Part shown: in pieces, positions 5,094 through 8,063 of the stretch
Layout: every line of letters begins with the position of its first letter
Position numbering within the stretch: position 1 is the first letter of the stretch
Assembly (NCBI GenBank): GCA_031280705.1
Contig: JAITGJ010000188.1
Coordinates: 1 to 8,063 of the forward strand
Origin: Spirochaetaceae bacterium
Lineage (GTDB): Bacteria > Spirochaetota > Spirochaetia > Treponematales > Breznakiellaceae
Direction: 5' to 3'
Length of the DNA stretch: 8,063 nucleotides
Position numbers and translations under genes: made by a program
The notes under the pieces: generated by a model
The model's database searches: none
The model's input: the letters and a program-made list of their open reading frames with translations, nothing else
What the model was told of the DNA's origin: nothing

Positions 5094-5138
5094 GACAAGG
5101 GCTTTCGATTGCGGGACGGGCCATATTCCGGTGGGGTC
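5094..5138. other. Convergent gap without a visible terminator
   Basis: Only 45 bases separate the stop codons of the lyase gene (+) and the large gene (-). The best inverted repeat across the gap is GGAC (5114-5117) with GTCC (5136-5139), too short to act as a terminator, and no T-run is present. Confidence 0.5.
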
Positions 5139-8030
5139 CTAAATCAGCTTGTGTTTCCGGGCGGCCTGGTGCAGATCGCTGTTCCAGATATTGCCCGAAA
5201 GCCAGGCGCGTTTTGTTTCGATATCGTCGATGCGGCTCGCGCGGCTCTGGAGGCGCTTAAAGGCCATGCTGATGGCGGTATTCATATCAACTTCTACCGC
5301 GCCGGTTTCCTCAAGTACGCGGTACCGGACGTAGTAGTAAAACGCGTCATTGGGGTCCGTCTGGGGAAGCCCCTCTTCGCGTATAACCCGGCGCATGGTT
5401 TCAAGCGCCTCGGCTTTGGCGCCGTCTCCGCCGCTGTTGCCGCCGCCGGCAGAAATACCGGCTGCGCCCAAACGGCAGAGGGAAAGGGCGCGGTAACAGG
5501 AAGCCAGCCGCGAGAAAAAATCCCGGGGCTGGAAGAGAATCAGTTCGCACTGGGAAAACCCGCTCCACCAATCGGGCCGCTCAATAAAAACGAAGCGCGT
5601 ACCGGGAAGTTCCCCGGAAAGCCGGTCGGCCAGCGCGACTGCCTTTGCATAATTGCCGCCCAGCCACGCCGCCTCAATTTCAAATAGGCGGCCGTCAACA
5701 CACGGCCCGGCCGGAGCGGGCGCTTCCGGCTTTCCCATAAACACCACGGTACGGTAAATCCACGCGTTAAGGACGGCGCGGCGGGAGGCGGCGCTGCCGG
5801 TATCGTTTGCCGTATCCGCGGCGTTCCCGGACGGCGAAAATAATTCTTCTTCAAAAAGCGATTCAAAAACCGTCCGGGCTTCCCGGTAGCGTCCCGTCTC
5901 AAAATAGAGGCGGCCCTGAAAAAAGCGGGAACGCCCGGCCCACTCAAGACGGCCCGCGAACAGCGCCGCTTCCTCGGCTTTCCGGGCGAGACGTTCGGCG
6001 CGGGAAATATTGCCGAACAGAAAATGGGTACCCGCGGCATAGAATGCGGCCAGCGCAAGTTCGTCATGATTGCCTTTGCGCTCGCAGTTTTCCACCGCAA
6101 ACCCCAGATATTCAATCGCGTCCTGGAGCCGGTGCCGGGCAATGCCCGTCAGCGAAAAAAGCCGGTACGCCTGGGGGAGCAGACCGCTTTCCCGCCGGCT
6201 CTGGGAAAGGATCAGCGTCTTTTTGACCATTTCTTCCGCGGCGGCAATGTCGTGAAACCCAAAATGAAACGCGGAGAGGTTTGCCTGAATCTGGGCCTGA
6301 TATACCGGAAACGCGTCCGCCTCGGGCGCGTGCTCCAGAAACGCTTCGCGGAGGACCGCCTCATCGCCATAATTGAGCGCCCGGCAGGTCCGGTAGAGGT
6401 AGCGGAGGATCGGCGCGCTTTTTTCCCCGGTAATTTCCGCAAAGCGGGGACCGGCGAGGGCCCGCTCAATTCCTTCGCGCGTATTATTGATAATGTCCCG
6501 CCGCAGACAGTCGAGAATGAGGGTGTCGGGCGCAATACTGCCGGTGATGCCGCCCAGCGAACGGGCCGCCTCAAGGAGACGGAAACAGGGGTGAAACTTT
6601 CCGTCTTTAACCCACGCGAGGATACGCTCGCGCACCAGTGTTTCGATCCACTCCCGCCGCCCGGCCGGGAGAGCCGCCGCAAGTTCCGCTCCCGAAAAAC
6701 GTACCTCCGGGTCTTCCGCCGATTCGATCACGCCCGGGCCGGTGAGCATTTCAAGCGCGCGGGAAATCATACGCGTGTTTACCCCCAGTTCCGTCCAGAG
6801 CCGGGGGAAAAGCGCGGGCGGATAGTAACGCCGGAAAAGGGACAGGGCAAAAGCGATCTCCACAAGGTCCCGTCCAAGCGACGCGAGCGGCGGCGGCTGA
6901 ATTACCCGGTCCTCAAGCGTGATGCGAAGCATCCGGGAAAAAACATTGCGCCATGCGGCGAGGGTATTATTTTCAGGTTCGTTTCCGGGTTGGGTGGGGG
7001 CTTCTCCCCGCGCGTCTTCCGGCCAGGCGCCAAAAACAAGCCAGCGTCCCTTGACCGGCTTCCGTCCCAGCGTGGAAATGAGCAGGGCGGACGCGGCTTC
7101 ATCGGCCCCATTGAGATTTTCGAGGATCAGGATGGGCCGCTCTCCCCTCCCCTTTTGCTCTCCGGCGGCGGCGCAGGTTTCCCAGGATGCAAGGAGCAGT
7201 TCCAAAAAACGCCGGGTATTCCGCACCGCGTATACGGGGTACTCTTCCTGAAAGCGCTCCCGAAATACATTTCCGGCAAGGCGTTCAAGTTCAGCCGCCG
7301 CCGCTTTCCCGCACGAGGCCGCGATCAGGTCCCGCACTTCCGCGCTCAGGGCGTCGGTAATGCAGCAGAGACTCCACCCGCCCGCGCCAAACGTAATCAC
7401 AAGCGGCGGAAATTTTCCGCCCAGTTCCCGGCAGTAACGGCGGATGCCGTTACGTTTTCCGACAAAACGGGGCCCCTGGATCAACATACTGCGCGCGCCG
7501 TTTGCCCGGAGAAGGCTCAAAATCCGCTCCGGGTAGGAAACGGGTTCCCGTTCCGGCGCGGAGATGCCCGGCGGCGCGGCGCGCGTCCTGAAACTCCTGA
7601 GCCGGGAAAAATCCCCCCATCCGGGAAAACGCGCCATGCCGGGCGGCACGGTTTCAAAATCCGCGTATAACTCAAGTTCCCGCCGAACCGGGGAGGCGCA
7701 CCAGATACCGCTCCCGCCTGAGGGCAGCATATAGCTCAACGCCATCCCGAAATCCTCAAGGCCGGGGGCAAGCAGACAGATATAGCCGAACAGTTCCGGC
7801 GCGGCTTCCTCAAGCCGCCGGTGGATGGTTTCAAGCAAGGTAAGCATATCAAGCCAGAAACCCAGGGCGCTGTCGTCAAAGCGGGCGATGATGGCGCGGC
7901 GCTCAGGTCCCCGTGTGCCGCCGCTTTCGGTGATGGCGGACGTGATAGCCGTTTCAAGAGACTCGTACAGCGCGGGGCTGGTACGCCGGCTTTGAGTTTG
8001 GTAGCGCAGGGAAAATAGCAGTTGCATCAT
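5139..8030 (-). CDS. Large protein with degenerate P-loop ATPase region and TPR-like C-terminal half
   Basis: A 963-residue protein with no signal peptide, so probably cytoplasmic. I do not know its function. Residues about 1-150 are a poorly recognisable N-terminal domain. Residues about 165-345 resemble an AAA/STAND-type ATPase: a P-loop-like GPRFVGKRN (186-194) after the strand SMLIQ, and a Walker-B-like RPILILENLNGAD (298-310) followed by a sensor-like strand RWLVFGAWPED. The P-loop has R193 where Ser or Thr normally binds magnesium, so hydrolysis may be weak or lost. Residues about 380-500 look like a helical or winged-helix linker. From about 540 on, repeated helix pairs such as LALAAFYAAGTHFLFGNISRA (split across repeats) and FFQGRLYFETGRYREA (703-718) are TPR-like. 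The end, FKRLQSRASRIDDIETKRAW to AARKHKLI, is of a kind I associate with spirochaete TPR proteins. The start is ATGATG with no clear Shine-Dalgarno site; TAATG and ATGA overlaps would suit translational coupling to a gene beyond the window edge. Confidence 0.8.
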   Translation of the reverse strand: MMQLLFSLRYQTQSRRTSPALYESLETAITSAITESGGTRGPERRAIIARFDDSALGFWLDMLTLLETIHRRLEEAAPELFGYICLLAPGLEDFGMALSYMLPSGGSGIWCASPVRRELELYADFETVPPGMARFPGWGDFSRLRSFRTRAAPPGISAPEREPVSYPERILSLLRANGARSMLIQGPRFVGKRNGIRRYCRELGGKFPPLVITFGAGGWSLCCITDALSAEVRDLIAASCGKAAAAELERLAGNVFRERFQEEYPVYAVRNTRRFLELLLASWETCAAAGEQKGRGERPILILENLNGADEAASALLISTLGRKPVKGRWLVFGAWPEDARGEAPTQPGNEPENNTLAAWRNVFSRMLRITLEDRVIQPPPLASLGRDLVEIAFALSLFRRYYPPALFPRLWTELGVNTRMISRALEMLTGPGVIESAEDPEVRFSGAELAAALPAGRREWIETLVRERILAWVKDGKFHPCFRLLEAARSLGGITGSIAPDTLILDCLRRDIINNTREGIERALAGPRFAEITGEKSAPILRYLYRTCRALNYGDEAVLREAFLEHAPEADAFPVYQAQIQANLSAFHFGFHDIAAAEEMVKKTLILSQSRRESGLLPQAYRLFSLTGIARHRLQDAIEYLGFAVENCERKGNHDELALAAFYAAGTHFLFGNISRAERLARKAEEAALFAGRLEWAGRSRFFQGRLYFETGRYREARTVFESLFEEELFSPSGNAADTANDTGSAASRRAVLNAWIYRTVVFMGKPEAPAPAGPCVDGRLFEIEAAWLGGNYAKAVALADRLSGELPGTRFVFIERPDWWSGFSQCELILFQPRDFFSRLASCYRALSLCRLGAAGISAGGGNSGGDGAKAEALETMRRVIREEGLPQTDPNDAFYYYVRYRVLEETGAVEVDMNTAISMAFKRLQSRASRIDDIETKRAWLSGNIWNSDLHQAARKHKLI

Positions 8031-8031
8031 T

Positions 8032-8047
8032 ATACGGTATCCCGTAT
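8032..8047. repeat. Short inverted repeat just upstream of the large gene
   Basis: ATACGG (8032-8037) and CCGTAT (8042-8047) flank a four-base spacer, directly before the ATG at 8030. It could be an operator or a small hairpin covering the initiation region; at six bases per arm this is tentative. Confidence 0.35.
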
Positions 8048-8063
8048 CTTTATCGGAAGAAAA

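Noticed and set aside
6024..7670. Long open frame of 548 codons on the plus strand inside the large minus-strand gene
   Set aside because: It is fully antisense to a 963-codon gene; its product is rich in Arg, Gly and Pro with no recognisable domain, as expected from a GC-rich antisense shadow.
1..8063. tRNA, rRNA, CRISPR array, transposase or integrase
   Set aside because: No repeat-spacer pattern, tRNA-like cloverleaf or mobile-element protein was seen on reading both strands.

Overview
The window most likely comes from a spirochaete of the genus Treponema, possibly a GC-richer, gut-associated relative of T. denticola. This rests on three things. The protein at 3894-5093 resembles T. denticola cystalysin along its whole length. 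The 963-residue protein at 5139-8030 has a C-terminus of a type I associate with spirochaete TPR proteins. The zinc-binding protein has a signal peptide ending in '..CVLFAGG', a style common in treponemes. The assignment is from memory of protein families, not from a search.

Left part (2-2954, + strand). The window opens inside a gene for a glycoside-hydrolase-like (TIM barrel plus beta-sandwich) protein that ends at 700. A 236-base gap follows, holding two long perfect or near-perfect hairpins (767-803, 853-882) and a clear sigma-70-type promoter (902-930) placed so that transcription should start at or beside the ATG at 937. That promoter drives a small two-helix membrane protein with a His/Cys-rich loop (937-1266) and, 93 bases later, a zinc-binding lipoprotein-like or periplasmic protein (1360-2850). 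In the latter a whole ZinT domain sits inside the His-rich loop of a ZnuA-type substrate-binding protein. The two genes look like a zinc-acquisition operon. No permease or ATPase gene for it lies in the window. The operon is followed by a hairpin (2856-2890) with the same CCGGTTG loop as the hairpin at 767-803, then by a bidirectional terminator (2920-2954).

Middle part (2970-5093). A YheO/DauR-type PAS plus helix-turn-helix regulator (minus strand) is divergent from a cystalysin-type, PLP-dependent cysteine C-S lyase (plus strand). The region between them carries three copies of a palindrome of the form ATAATAA-N-TTATTAT, a likely operator array for the regulator. The lyase would release hydrogen sulfide, pyruvate and ammonia from cysteine, and the regulator probably controls it and itself.

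Right part (5139-8030, minus strand). One long gene encodes a 963-residue protein with a degenerate P-loop ATPase-like region and a long helical TPR-like C-terminal half. Its function is unknown. It converges on the lyase gene with only 45 bases between them and no visible terminator. No rRNA, tRNA, CRISPR array, transposase or integrase was seen, and no gene-free stretch exceeds about 240 bases.
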